A DNA stretch of 38,810 nucleotides from Streptomyces sp. MBT65. GTDB lineage: Bacteria > Actinomycetota > Actinomycetes > Streptomycetales > Streptomycetaceae. A program made the translations under genes and the position numbers. The stretch spans positions 1 through 38,810 of the forward strand of contig NZ_JAENRY010000101.1 of the NCBI RefSeq assembly GCF_016612545.1, read 5' to 3'. The notes beneath the pieces were generated by a model that worked only from the letters and a program-made list of their open reading frames with translations, was not told the origin of the DNA and did no database searches. Numbering within the stretch: position 1 is the first letter of the stretch; every line of letters begins with the position of its first letter. Of this stretch, positions 7,840 to 15,272 are shown one piece after another.

Positions 7840-7904
7840 GGAGCGGCTGCGAGGCGACGTTGGACGGAGGCGGCAGCCCCAGTACGACAACACGTCGTCG
7901 TACG

Positions 7905-7921
7905 TCACGTACTTCGTGACC
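7905..7921. promoter_or_regulatory. short dyad between the lipase and PurO-like genes
   Basis: GTCACG and CGTGAC flank TACTT, inside a run of repeated GTACGT/GTCGTAC motifs from about 7891. It could be an operator or promoter element for the downstream gene, or a weak terminator for the lipase. Sequence alone does not decide. Confidence 0.3.
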
Positions 7922-7996
7922 ACGAAAATCTGCCCGACCTGCTGGTCGCCGTTCTTGCCGATGGATCGCTCACGGCCGGACCTGCATGCTGACGCC

Positions 7997-8677
7997 ATGG
8001 ACTCACTGAGCGACACGCTGACCGCCAACCCTTACCCAGGCCGCGGAGTGCTGTGGTGCAAAACCGGCGACGGCTCCATGCTCGGCGCCTACTTCCTCAC
8101 CGGCCGAAGCCCCGCGTCCCAGGCGCGCACCCTGCACCGCACCCCCGCCGGCGAACTGATTGTCGCCCCCTCCGACAGCCGGGACCACGACCACCTCCGG
8201 CACTACGTCGCCGCTCGTCAGAGCCAGGACTGGCTGGTCTTCGGCAACGGCGAGCAGGTCTCCACCGTGGCCGACCGGCTCGCCTCGGGGCGGCCCCCGG
8301 CCCTCGCCCTGGACGGCCTGGACTACGAACCCGACCCACCGATCTTCACTCCCCGCCTGACCGTGATCACGGACAACCACAAGACGGGCCGGGCCTGGTT
8401 CGGCGCCGCGCGGCGGAGCAGCGGGAAGCGCACGGCCACCGACCGGCTCACCCTGCACATCAGCGACCCGGCTCCCGGCGAGGGCGTCCTCATGACGACC
8501 TACCGCTCCGATGGGCAACAGATCGCCACCGGCGCCCCGTTCACGGAGATCCACACCGGCGCGCACACACCCGAGGACCTCATGGAAGTGGTGTGGTCGG
8601 CGCTACCGGCCCAACTCCGCGTCGCCGCCGCTGTCTTCGCACCCAGAGGGCTCGCGAGCGCGGACATCCGAAGCTGA
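7997..8677 (+). CDS. IMP cyclohydrolase-like protein (PurO family)
   Basis: A 226-residue protein that looks like the archaeal-type IMP cyclohydrolase fold (PurO). It opens with NPYPGRGVLW...YFLTGRSPASQAR. A middle block LVFGNGEQVSTVADRLASG leads to LDYEPDPPIFTPRLTVI, which matches the conserved 'NG...IADKL..G.....LDYE.D...TPRIAV' pattern as I remember it. PurO closes the purine ring of FAICAR to IMP. Streptomyces normally uses PurH for this, so here it may be redundant or serve a side pathway. The ATG at 7997 is chosen because the family begins just before the NPYPGRG block; a GTG at 7916 would add 27 unlikely residues. It is convergent with the LRR gene. Confidence 0.75.
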   Translation: MDSLSDTLTANPYPGRGVLWCKTGDGSMLGAYFLTGRSPASQARTLHRTPAGELIVAPSDSRDHDHLRHYVAARQSQDWLVFGNGEQVSTVADRLASGRPPALALDGLDYEPDPPIFTPRLTVITDNHKTGRAWFGAARRSSGKRTATDRLTLHISDPAPGEGVLMTTYRSDGQQIATGAPFTEIHTGAHTPEDLMEVVWSALPAQLRVAAAVFAPRGLASADIRS

Positions 8678-8703
8678 AAGAACAAACGGCGGCAACCCTC
8701 GCC

Positions 8704-9423
8704 TCACACGAGAACGACGCACCCACGCCGCCCCAACGCGGCCAGCAGCGCCCCGGAAAGCTCACAGTCGTTCCACCGCAGGTCCAGTTTCTCCAGAGAG
8801 GGCATCGTCGAGACCCATTCCGGCAGGGCCGTGAGGTGATTGCTTCGCAGGTCGAGGTGGCGTAGCAGGGGCAAGTCGGCCAGCGCGGGCGGGAGTTCGG
8901 TGAGGGCGTTCTCCCGTAGGTCCAGGTGGCGTAGTTCGTGGAGGTCGGCCATGGACGACGGCAGGGAGTCGATCTCGTTGGCCCGGAGCCAGAGTTCGCG
9001 CAGGTTGTGGAGTTCGCCGATGCTGTCGGGCAGGGTGGGCAACTGGTTGTGCTGGGACCGGAGTTCGATCAGACCGGCCATGTGGCCGATGGTCTCGGGC
9101 AGGGCGGTGAGTGCGTTCTCGCCGACGTTGAGATAGCGCAGCCCGGTCAACTTCCCCAAGGTGTCCGGGAGTTCGGTCAGCGCGTTGTCGTGCAGGTAGA
9201 GGAAGGCGTCGAGGTCGGTCAGGTCGCCCAGTTCGTCGGGCAGGGTGGTGAGGCGGTTGTGACCGAGGTCCAGGGTGGTCAGGCGGTGTAGTCGTCCGAC
9301 CTCGGGCGGTAGGTCGGTGAGTCCGTTGTCCGCGAGGATCAGGATCTGGAGTTCGGTTCGGTGCCAGACCGACTCGGGGATTTTTCCGAGCTGTTGGCGC
9401 CACAGGTTCAGCGTGTGCGGCAT
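8704..9423 (-). CDS. leucine-rich-repeat protein
   Basis: A 239-residue protein built almost wholly of about nine 23-residue leucine-rich repeats of the form L..L.LGHN.LT.LP.ELG.LT. There is no signal peptide, no membrane segment and no attached enzymatic domain, so it should be a cytoplasmic protein-binding scaffold. The consensus, with LP at fixed position, is that of bacterial/plant-like LRRs. It is the last gene of a minus-strand operon, starting 3 bp after the FMN reductase stop, so the two are probably translationally coupled. The partner protein is unknown. Confidence 0.9.
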   Translation of the reverse strand: MPHTLNLWRQQLGKIPESVWHRTELQILILADNGLTDLPPEVGRLHRLTTLDLGHNRLTTLPDELGDLTDLDAFLYLHDNALTELPDTLGKLTGLRYLNVGENALTALPETIGHMAGLIELRSQHNQLPTLPDSIGELHNLRELWLRANEIDSLPSSMADLHELRHLDLRENALTELPPALADLPLLRHLDLRSNHLTALPEWVSTMPSLEKLDLRWNDCELSGALLAALGRRGCVVLV

Positions 9424-9426
9424 GGT

Positions 9427-9981
9427 TCACTTCCTCGTGGGGTGCCTGGCGGCCGCCAACAGCCTTATCACCTCTACGAGTTGACGCCGTACGCCTGCGT
9501 CCGTGATGAGCCCGTCCGTGCCGAGCATCCCCTGGTCCACCGGGATCCGCGCACAGGCCGACTCCACGATGTCGGCGCCGGTGTAGCCGAGAACGGTCCG
9601 CAGCGTGGCCTCCGCGCCCGAGCCCCGGCCCGGTGCGGCCGCGTTGACCCAGGCCACCGGCTTGTCACCGATCTCGGTGCCGCCGACCGTCCAGTCCAAC
9701 AGGTTCTTGAACGAACCCGGCAGGGTGCCCGCGTACTCCGGGGTGCAGATCAGGATGCCGGCGGACCGGTCGATCGCCGCCCGCAGCTCGGCCACGGGCG
9801 CCGGCAACGGGTCCGTGTCGTCATCGGGGTTGAAGTGCGGAAGCTCGGCGAGACCGTCGTACAGTACGGCGTTCGTCCGAGCGTCCCCTGCCACGTCGTA
9901 GGCGGTGCGCAGTACGGCCTCGTTGGAGGAACCGGCCCGGAGGCTGCCGGACAGCAGCAGGATCACTGGTGGCGTGGGCAT
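9427..9981 (-). CDS. NADPH-dependent FMN reductase
   Basis: A 184-residue flavodoxin-fold protein. The phosphate loop GSLRAGSSNEAVLR (about 12-25) binds FMN, and TPEYAGTLPGSFKNLLDW (about 79-96) is the conserved flavin-contact and dimer region of this family. Members reduce FMN, quinones or azo compounds with NAD(P)H. It sits between a Nudix hydrolase (9-bp gap) and the LRR protein (3-bp gap) in one operon. The combination with an LRR scaffold is odd, and no specific substrate can be read from the sequence. Confidence 0.9.
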   Translation of the reverse strand: MPTPPVILLLSGSLRAGSSNEAVLRTAYDVAGDARTNAVLYDGLAELPHFNPDDDTDPLPAPVAELRAAIDRSAGILICTPEYAGTLPGSFKNLLDWTVGGTEIGDKPVAWVNAAAPGRGSGAEATLRTVLGYTGADIVESACARIPVDQGMLGTDGLITDAGVRRQLVEVIRLLAAARHPTRK

Positions 9982-9990
9982 TCGGTCAAC

Positions 9991-10455
9991 CTACGCCCAG
10001 CCGTGCAAGGACACCTGTGTCCCGCTCCCGTTGAGGTGGTTGCGGTGGTGGAGGTAGCGGTCGAGGGCCTGGGCATTGCCCTTTACGAAGTTCTCAGGAA
10101 CCGCGTCCACATCGACCCACCGCACCTGCGCGTGCTTGAGGGGCTCGCGGTTCTCGGGTTCGCCGGTCCACTCGTCGGTGACGAAGACGACCGTGAGGTA
10201 GCCGCTCGGCGCCTGGACCCCGAGGGCGGCGTGGATGACATGAACGACCTCCAGCGACTCCGCCGCCACGACGAGACCGGTCTCCTCGTACAACTCCCTT
10301 ACGGCGGTGGCGGTGACAGGCTCGCCGGGTTCGTTCTTGCCGACGGGGAGATCCCACATCCCACGCCCGAACTTGGCGTGCTCGCCACGCTGGATGAGGA
10401 CCACACGGCCTGCGGCCCGGTCGTGGACGATGACGGCGGCGACTATCAAGGTCAT
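9991..10455 (-). CDS. Nudix hydrolase
   Basis: A 154-residue protein of the Nudix (MutT) fold. The box runs from the glycine in VGKNEPGEPVTATAVRELYE to EETG and fits G-x5-E-x7-REx2EExG, which binds the metal and hydrolyses a nucleoside diphosphate linked to X. The preceding GMWDLP is also typical. I choose the ATG at 10455; a TTG three codons upstream is possible, and no clear Shine-Dalgarno favours either. It is the first gene of the operon with FMN reductase and LRR protein. Substrate not predictable; dinucleotides or oxidised nucleotides are usual. Confidence 0.9.
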   Translation of the reverse strand: MTLIVAAVIVHDRAAGRVVLIQRGEHAKFGRGMWDLPVGKNEPGEPVTATAVRELYEETGLVVAAESLEVVHVIHAALGVQAPSGYLTVVFVTDEWTGEPENREPLKHAQVRWVDVDAVPENFVKGNAQALDRYLHHRNHLNGSGTQVSLHGWA

Positions 10456-10594
10456 GGAGAGCAACGGTAGTTGACCACGAGGAACGCGGTGCGCGCCGTT
10501 GAGGGTTCCGGAGGTCCGGTCGTCGGTCCTGCCGTGTCGAACGCCACTGGGATCAGCAGGAGGAGGAGAAGAAAAGAAGAAGAATCTACAGGTG

Positions 10595-10777
10595 TCAACG
10601 CTGCCTCGATACGGGGGAGTTCAGAGAGTCGGGCAGGGGCGCCGGGGCCAGCAGATCCTCGATGAGGGCTTCGACCGGCTCCGGTGTCGGCAGGATGCGG
10701 TCCTCCCACCAGGACAGGCCCAGCACGGTGGCGAGGAGGACGAAGGGGGTCGAGGCCGGAAGGATCAGGGCGTACAT
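10595..10777 (-). CDS. small hypothetical membrane protein
   Basis: A possible 60-residue protein beginning MYALILPASTPFVLLATVLGLSWWEDRIL, one membrane helix (about 3-21), then a proline- and acid-rich tail with EPVEALIEDLLAP. Short proteins of this shape are common in Streptomyces, but I cannot name a family. The open frame continues upstream to 10987 with composition unlike protein, so I take the ATG at 10777. It precedes the Nudix gene by 140 bp, which include a pyrimidine-rich tract on the coding strand. Confidence 0.5.
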   Translation of the reverse strand: MYALILPASTPFVLLATVLGLSWWEDRILPTPEPVEALIEDLLAPAPLPDSLNSPVSRQR

Positions 10778-11157
10778 GTGTGCCGCCTGCGGTGGTGTGC
10801 GTGCGAGGCGGCGGGCAGTGGGAGGGTGCCCGCCCGGGGCGCATCGGTACCGAGCCGGGGTCCGGTGGCGACGGCGGTGCGGGAGCGGCCCGTGGTGGCG
10901 GGACGGGTTCCGGCACTGATGCGCGAGGTGCGCCCCCGAGGGGGCGCGAGAGGTGATCGACGCTGCCGGGGGCTCGGGCCGTAGCACGCACGCTAGCCCC
11001 TCGTCGCACTCCCGCGACAGGCGTCAAGTGGCCATTCGTCCCGGGGGGACAGACCGTTACACGGGCCGCTGTCCGCGGCCCCTGGGCAGGGCTACGCTGG
11101 TGGAACAGGCCCCGGCCCCCGGCAGTGTCGCGTTGTTCCGCCCCGGGAGGGCCCGCC
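10778..11157. other. intergenic region without recognised gene
   Basis: About 380 bp between the small membrane-protein start and the next plus-strand gene. Open frames here have no recognisable protein character. A candidate -10, TACGCT, lies at 11093-11098 upstream of the 11158 gene, but I see no convincing -35. Confidence 0.4.
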
Positions 11158-11433
11158 GTGTTCGTTCTGCTTCTCATCCTGATCGTGGCCCTGTTCGGTC
11201 TCGGCTTCCTCCAACCCCTTTGGTGGGTGGCCGCGGCCGTGTTGGTCTTCGCCGCCACCCGGCACGACCGCGGTGGTGGCGGCTGGATCCGTCGTGACGG
11301 TTCCGATCTCGGGGAGTACCGGGACTACGAGAATCGCCGGGATCGGCAGGACCGCTGGGACCGCCGCTACAGCCGTCGGCACCGGGCCCGTTGGAGGCGC
11401 GAGGACCGCAGGGACCGTGAACGGCGTGGGTGA
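11158..11433 (+). CDS. small membrane protein with Arg/Asp-rich tail
   Basis: A 91-residue protein. Two hydrophobic segments (about 2-18 and 21-33) are followed by a highly charged tail, RRDRQDRWDRRYSRRHRARW, that could bind nucleic acid or acidic lipid. The head, FVLLLILIVALFGLGFLQPLWWVAAAVLVF, resembles the 56-residue hydrophobic protein at 27368 (VPILLVLLLALILFGAGFALKALWWIAVIVLI), so the two are probably related, this one with an added tail. GTG start at 11158 after GGGAGG. The stop is 3 bp before the ANTAR gene, so they are likely co-translated. Confidence 0.75.
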   Translation: MFVLLLILIVALFGLGFLQPLWWVAAAVLVFAATRHDRGGGGWIRRDGSDLGEYRDYENRRDRQDRWDRRYSRRHRARWRREDRRDRERRG

Positions 11434-11436
11434 GCG

Positions 11437-11826
11437 ATGAACCGGCCCGACATGCAGAGGCTCCGGGACGGCTTTCGCCACACCGGACGCGCGGACGCCG
11501 TGGAGGAGCGGGACCCGGCGGCCCAGGATGTCGTGGCGCTGCGGGCCGAGATCGATCAGCTCCGTCGCGTGCTGGCAGGCCGGACGGTCGTGGACCAGGC
11601 GTGCGGCATGGTGATGGTCCTGGCCCCGTGTCGCCGTGGGCCGGCCAGGAGCCTGCTGGTGGACGTCGCGCGCCAGTGCAACGCCCAACTCCCGGACGTG
11701 GCGGCCGCGGTGGTCGCCGCCTGGGAGGGTGAGCCGCTCTCGCGGCTGATGCGGCGTGCGCTGCGGCACGCACTGCGGCGGCTCTACGCGGAAGACCGAG
11801 GGTGCGACGCACCGACCGCCGGCTGA
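11437..11826 (+). CDS. ANTAR-domain protein without sensor domain
   Basis: A 129-residue protein. A short N-terminal region and helix (about 32-45, ALRAEIDQLRRVLAGR) lead into an ANTAR-like RNA-binding three-helix domain (about 46-105: VVDQACGMVMVLAPCRRGPARSLLVDVARQCNAQLPDVAAAVV). ANTAR domains bind paired hexaloop hairpins in mRNA leaders and prevent termination. No GAF or receiver domain is present, so signal input would have to come from another protein, possibly the membrane protein whose gene ends 3 bp upstream. The domain is divergent, which lowers certainty slightly. It is one of four ANTAR proteins within 5 kb. Confidence 0.75.
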   Translation: MNRPDMQRLRDGFRHTGRADAVEERDPAAQDVVALRAEIDQLRRVLAGRTVVDQACGMVMVLAPCRRGPARSLLVDVARQCNAQLPDVAAAVVAAWEGEPLSRLMRRALRHALRRLYAEDRGCDAPTAG

Positions 11827-12057
11827 GCCGACCGTGGCGACGCCACGGACCGGACCGCTCATAGGCACGACGACGGCGTCGTGCCGGAGGGCCTCGGTGC
11901 TCGAACTGCCCTACGGTCAGGTGCTGTCGGACGCCGCGGGTTGCCTGCTGATCGGCATCGGCGCGGTACTCGGCGTCGGGCGGCCGTGCGGCGCTTCCGC
12001 GGGCCGGCGGGCGGAGTCGTAGCACTGGGCCGAAGGCGTGGATGTGACGTCGGGCGG

Positions 12058-12774
12058 TCAGACCGCCAGGCCGGGGAGGGGTTCGGAGCCGTCGATGAAG
12101 GCGCGGGCCACGTCGGACAGACGGCGGTTGTGGGCGCGGGCGTAGCCGCGCAGGGTGGTGAAGGCCCGTTCCATGTCGACGTTCTGGCGTTCGGCGAGTT
12201 TTCCCTTGGCCTGTTCGATCAGGATGCGGCTGTTCAGCGCGTTCTGGAGCTGTTCGTTGAGGACGGTGCTGCGCTGGGCCGAGCGTTGTTGCAGCAGGCT
12301 GATGGTGGCGACGTCGGCCAGGGCCTGGGCGACGGGCGTACCGACCGGGTCGAAGGAACCGGGGGTGGCGCGGAAGAGGTTCAGGGCGCCGACCGTCTCG
12401 TCCCGCAGCCGCATCGGCAGCGCCTGGACGGCGCCGAATCCACTGCGGTGGGCCGCGGTGGCGAACCGCGGCCAGCGGGCGACCTCCCGGGTCAGGTCGG
12501 GGACGATCACCTGTGTCCCGGTGCGGAAGGCCTCCAGACAAGGGCCTTCGTCGCTCTGGAGCTGGAAGAGTTCCAGCAGCCGGACCTGTTCGTCGGAGGC
12601 GGCCATGACACGCAGTTTGCCGTCGTGGTCGGCGAGCAGTACGCCGGCGGCGCTCGCGTCCAGCATGCTCACGCAGCGGTCGGTGAGCAGCCGCAGGAAG
12701 TCGATGAGATCGAAGTCGGCGACCAGGTTGTCGGCCAGCTCGACGAAGGTCTTGGCCAGGAGTTGCTGATTCAT
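12058..12774 (-). CDS. GAF-ANTAR antiterminator, copy A
   Basis: A 238-residue protein. A GAF sensor domain (about 15-165, with DEGPCLEAFRTG and ALPMRLRDETVGALNLF) is joined to an ANTAR RNA-binding domain (about 172-228: RILIEQAKGKLAERQNVDMERAFTTLRGYARAHNRRLSDVARAFI). It should bind a small molecule or partner and then act on mRNA leaders. It has the same length as the protein at 15273-15989 and by my alignment is about 77% identical (roughly 54 differences), so they are recent duplicates. The ATG at 12774 follows GAGGG by 8 nt and gives the same start as the duplicate. It is last in the minus-strand series, 79 bp after the third GAF/ANTAR gene. Confidence 0.92.
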   Translation of the reverse strand: MNQQLLAKTFVELADNLVADFDLIDFLRLLTDRCVSMLDASAAGVLLADHDGKLRVMAASDEQVRLLELFQLQSDEGPCLEAFRTGTQVIVPDLTREVARWPRFATAAHRSGFGAVQALPMRLRDETVGALNLFRATPGSFDPVGTPVAQALADVATISLLQQRSAQRSTVLNEQLQNALNSRILIEQAKGKLAERQNVDMERAFTTLRGYARAHNRRLSDVARAFIDGSEPLPGLAV

Positions 12775-12853
12775 CGTGGGCACCCTCGGTCGAGACTAGT
12801 CCCGCCGGGAAGGGGCGGGAAGCACAGCACGTTCGTCGGTCGGAACCGATGGG

Positions 12854-13615
12854 TCAGGTGCCGTCGTCGGTACGTCTCGGTTCGTCGTACGGCGAGAAGC
12901 GGAGCCGGTGGGCCACCACGTCGGCGGCCACGTCGGCGAGCCGGCGTCCCCGCGTGTAGGAGTAGGCGCGGAGCCGGACGAAGGCCTCGTCGATGCCGAC
13001 ACCGAGCTGGACGGTGAGGATGCCGGTGGCCTGGTCGATCTCCGCCCGGTATCCGCCCAGGTCTTCGAAGCCCCGGTCCAGCAGTGGTCCGTCGACCGGT
13101 GCGCCCGTCTCCTCGATCCGTGCGTCGAGCAAGAGCAGCGTGGCGAGATCGGCGAACGCCAGCGCGTCGGCCAACTGCTCCGCGTCCAGCACGGTGGGGA
13201 CGTCGGCGTACAGGTCCAGGACCCCCGGGCTGATCGCCCCCATCTGCAGCGGGAGGGCGAACACCGCGCGTGCCCCGGCCTCCAGGGCCGCGTCCGCGAA
13301 CACGGACCAGCGGTCCTGAAGCCGACCGGTGAGCAGGTCGGGCGTCAGGACGGCCGAGCCGTGGACGAAGGCGTCCACGCAGGGCCCCTCACCGAGGGTG
13401 AGCTGGAGCTCCTCCAACTGTTCGCTGATGGCGTCGGTGCTGCACAGCGGATGGCTCGCGGTGGTCATGGACATCGCCGATATACCGGCCCCGCCGACCG
13501 GCAGCGCGGCCACGGCGGCGGTGCACACGTCGACCACGCCGACGCGGGCACCGCGGTGGGCGGCCTGCTCGGCGACCAGCACCTGGATGCGGACCGAGCG
13601 GCCGTCGGACCTCAC
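12854..13615 (-). CDS. GAF-ANTAR antiterminator, divergent type
   Basis: A 253-residue protein with a GAF domain (about 25-165; GEGPCVDAFVHG, FALPLQMGAISPGVLDLY) and a C-terminal ANTAR domain (about 185-240; EIDQATGILTVQLGVGIDEAFVRLRAYSYTRGRRLADVAADVV). It belongs to a different branch from the two 238-residue proteins. I choose the GTG at 13615 because it overlaps the TGA of the acetyltransferase gene in a GTGA junction, and the resulting N-terminus RSDGRSVRIQVLVAEQAA leads into the expected VVDVCTAAVAALPV. It is therefore translationally coupled to GNAT and STAS upstream. Confidence 0.88.
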   Translation of the reverse strand: MRSDGRSVRIQVLVAEQAAHRGARVGVVDVCTAAVAALPVGGAGISAMSMTTASHPLCSTDAISEQLEELQLTLGEGPCVDAFVHGSAVLTPDLLTGRLQDRWSVFADAALEAGARAVFALPLQMGAISPGVLDLYADVPTVLDAEQLADALAFADLATLLLLDARIEETGAPVDGPLLDRGFEDLGGYRAEIDQATGILTVQLGVGIDEAFVRLRAYSYTRGRRLADVAADVVAHRLRFSPYDEPRRTDDGT

Positions 13616-14271
13616 GTGGGCCACCGGCTCCAGGCGTCGTGGGCCAGGCCCCCCAGCCGCGCCGAGGTTCGTTCCCCGACCGGGAACACCAGCGCACGGA
13701 ACATGGCCGGACCCGCCGGCCGCCACACTTCCCCGACGTCCAGCCAGCCCCAGGAGCGGAGCGAGGCGAGGGTCGGGTGATCGTCGGGATCCACCAAGGT
13801 GGCGCCGAGAGCGGCCCGACGGTCGCTCAGCAGCCGTTCCTGCAACCGGCGGCCCACACCGTGGTCCTGCGGACGGATCAGGGTGTCGGTGATGGCGAAG
13901 ACGCCGCCGGACGCGGTGAGTTGCTCGAGGCTCTGCGGGAGTGGTCCGTCGAACCCGAGCCACCAGAAGCCGTCTCCGGGCACCGGGAACCCGAAGGCGC
14001 ATCCGACCAGGTGGTCCGTCTCCGCGATCACCATGGCGAAGCCCGGCCTGCGGATGTCACCGGTGAGCCGGTTCAGGAAGTCCTGGCGGCCGCGGCCGCG
14101 GTGCCTCTCGGCGGCGGACGCCTCGTAGTGGTCGACGTAGAGATCCGCCAGCTCCCCGCCCAGGCCCTGTGCCAGCCAGTGGTTCACACGGCGCAACCGC
14201 ACCGCGTCCATGGTGGACAACTCGCTTGTACGGGGCTTGTGTTGCCGCCGCTGCTCCGGTTGGGCCGTCAT
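13612..14271 (-). CDS. GNAT-like acetyltransferase, copy A
   Basis: A 219-residue protein with GNAT character: VRRVNHWLAQGLGGELADLYVDHY at the N-terminus, a core FAMVIAETDHLVGCAFGFPV (about 77-96), an acetyl-CoA-loop region PQDHGVGRRLQERLLSDRRA and a C-terminal strand-turn RSWGWLDVGEV. A clear Q/R-x-x-G-x-G/A signature is imperfect, so activity is not certain. ATGA overlap with the STAS gene upstream and GTGA overlap with the GAF/ANTAR gene downstream place it in the middle of a coupled three-gene unit. A paralogue with the same neighbours lies at 16111-16788. It may modify a member of this signalling unit, but no target is visible. Confidence 0.75.
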   Translation of the reverse strand: MTAQPEQRRQHKPRTSELSTMDAVRLRRVNHWLAQGLGGELADLYVDHYEASAAERHRGRGRQDFLNRLTGDIRRPGFAMVIAETDHLVGCAFGFPVPGDGFWWLGFDGPLPQSLEQLTASGGVFAITDTLIRPQDHGVGRRLQERLLSDRRAALGATLVDPDDHPTLASLRSWGWLDVGEVWRPAGPAMFRALVFPVGERTSARLGGLAHDAWSRWPT

Positions 14272-14693
14272 CGCGCATCGCCCGGGCCGGCCGTCACCAG
14301 CGGGCTACGTCGGTGCGGTGGGAGTTGGACGGCTGGGGCCGGGACGTCCCCGGGGGGAGGTGACTGCTGCCCGACCGGACGGCCGAGGAGCAGGAGTCCG
14401 GAGCCGGTGAGGTCGAGGATCCGCTCCAGTGTCGGTGGCGGGTGGTGCAGTTGCAGGATGCCGCCGGCCTCGGTGGTCTTCTGCGTGGCGTAGAGGAAGG
14501 CGTTGAGGCCGCTGCAGTCGCAGAAGGTCACGGGGGTGAGGTCGACGTCGACGATGCGGATGCCGTCGCTCAGGCACTGCGCCAGGGCCGCGCGCATCAG
14601 CGGTGCGGTTTCTAGGTCGATCTCGCCGGTCAGGGTGATCAGTGCCCGGTTGCGTCGGTCATGACGGTAGACGGTGAGCTGGGGGAAGGGCAT
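14268..14693 (-). CDS. STAS-domain protein with intact phospho-site
   Basis: A 141-residue protein of the anti-sigma-factor-antagonist (SpoIIAA/RsbV) fold. LTVYRHDRRNRALITLTGEIDLETAPLM is the usual N-terminal strand and turn. TFCDCSGLNAFL (about 56-67) carries Ser61 at the position phosphorylated by RsbW-type kinases. A proline-rich tail follows residue 105. It starts the operon with GNAT and GAF/ANTAR through a 4-bp ATGA overlap. The ATG at 14693 is chosen because upstream in-frame sequence (to 14840) is arginine/proline-rich and not STAS-like. No kinase or sigma factor is adjacent; the RsbW-like kinase at 26578 is a possible partner only by inference. Confidence 0.85.
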   Translation of the reverse strand: MPFPQLTVYRHDRRNRALITLTGEIDLETAPLMRAALAQCLSDGIRIVDVDLTPVTFCDCSGLNAFLYATQKTTEAGGILQLHHPPPTLERILDLTGSGLLLLGRPVGQQSPPPGDVPAPAVQLPPHRRSPLVTAGPGDAR

Positions 14694-15272
14694 GACGCCT
14701 CGGTTCAGGGACCATCCGGCAGCGAGGTGGGGACGCCGGGATTCCCGGCCCCTCCGGCGCGCTGTCGGCAGGGGCGTACGTTCGGCGGAGGCGGAGCGAG
14801 GGCCGGTCCGAGGGCCTGTACGACAGGACGGCGGATCCACCCGGTTCCCTCCAGGGATGCTCCGGGTGACGGACGAAGAATCCGCTCCCCGCAGCCATCA
14901 GTGTCGAGCAACGACAAGCCGCCGGGGTCTGGGACGCCTGGACAACAGCATAGTCCTCGACCGGGCACGGCAGACGGCCCGGAGCCACTCTCATTTCAGG
15001 ATGCGGACAGTGTTGACGGGCCGGTGGCGCGTGCATGTCCGGTGTTCTGCGCGGTAGTTGGGGGAACGGCACGCGTGTGGCGGCCGACGGCCACTCAGGT
15101 ACGGCAGTCGGCCGACCGCCCGAGGCGACGGCCCCACATGACGGAGCGGTGGCCGGCCCGGGGACGGTGTCGGCCGCAGCCGGGAGCGGGCGGCGGTCGC
15201 CGTGGTGGACGTGGCGTTGCTGCTGGTGCGCGGCACCGGGATCGCCTGACCGCGTCGTCCCGCACCGGACGG
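14694..15272. other. long leader of STAS copy A and cassette boundary
   Basis: This 579-bp gap holds the STAS upstream region and the 3' flank of GAF/ANTAR copy B. Two blocks within it, 14920-14936 and 14946-14956, recur at 17401-17417 and 17426-17436 upstream of the other STAS gene, with the same order and nearly the same spacing (26 vs 25 bp). On the transcribed strand they read GGACTATGCTG and CGTCCCAGACCCCGGCG. They are 216-253 nt from the start codons, giving long leaders where ANTAR-type RNA hairpins could lie. I see no gene in it. Confidence 0.55.

Noticed and set aside
10556..10584. Purine-rich tract read as a coding Leu/Ser-rich membrane segment on the minus strand.
   Set aside because: The Leu-run comes from a low-complexity AG-rich tract; there is no start, and the frame overlaps the Nudix upstream region.
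14705..14968. Small proteins encoded in the STAS leaders (also 17228-17476).
   Set aside because: The conserved blocks put the frames out of register between the two copies, so the similarity is better explained as regulatory DNA or RNA.
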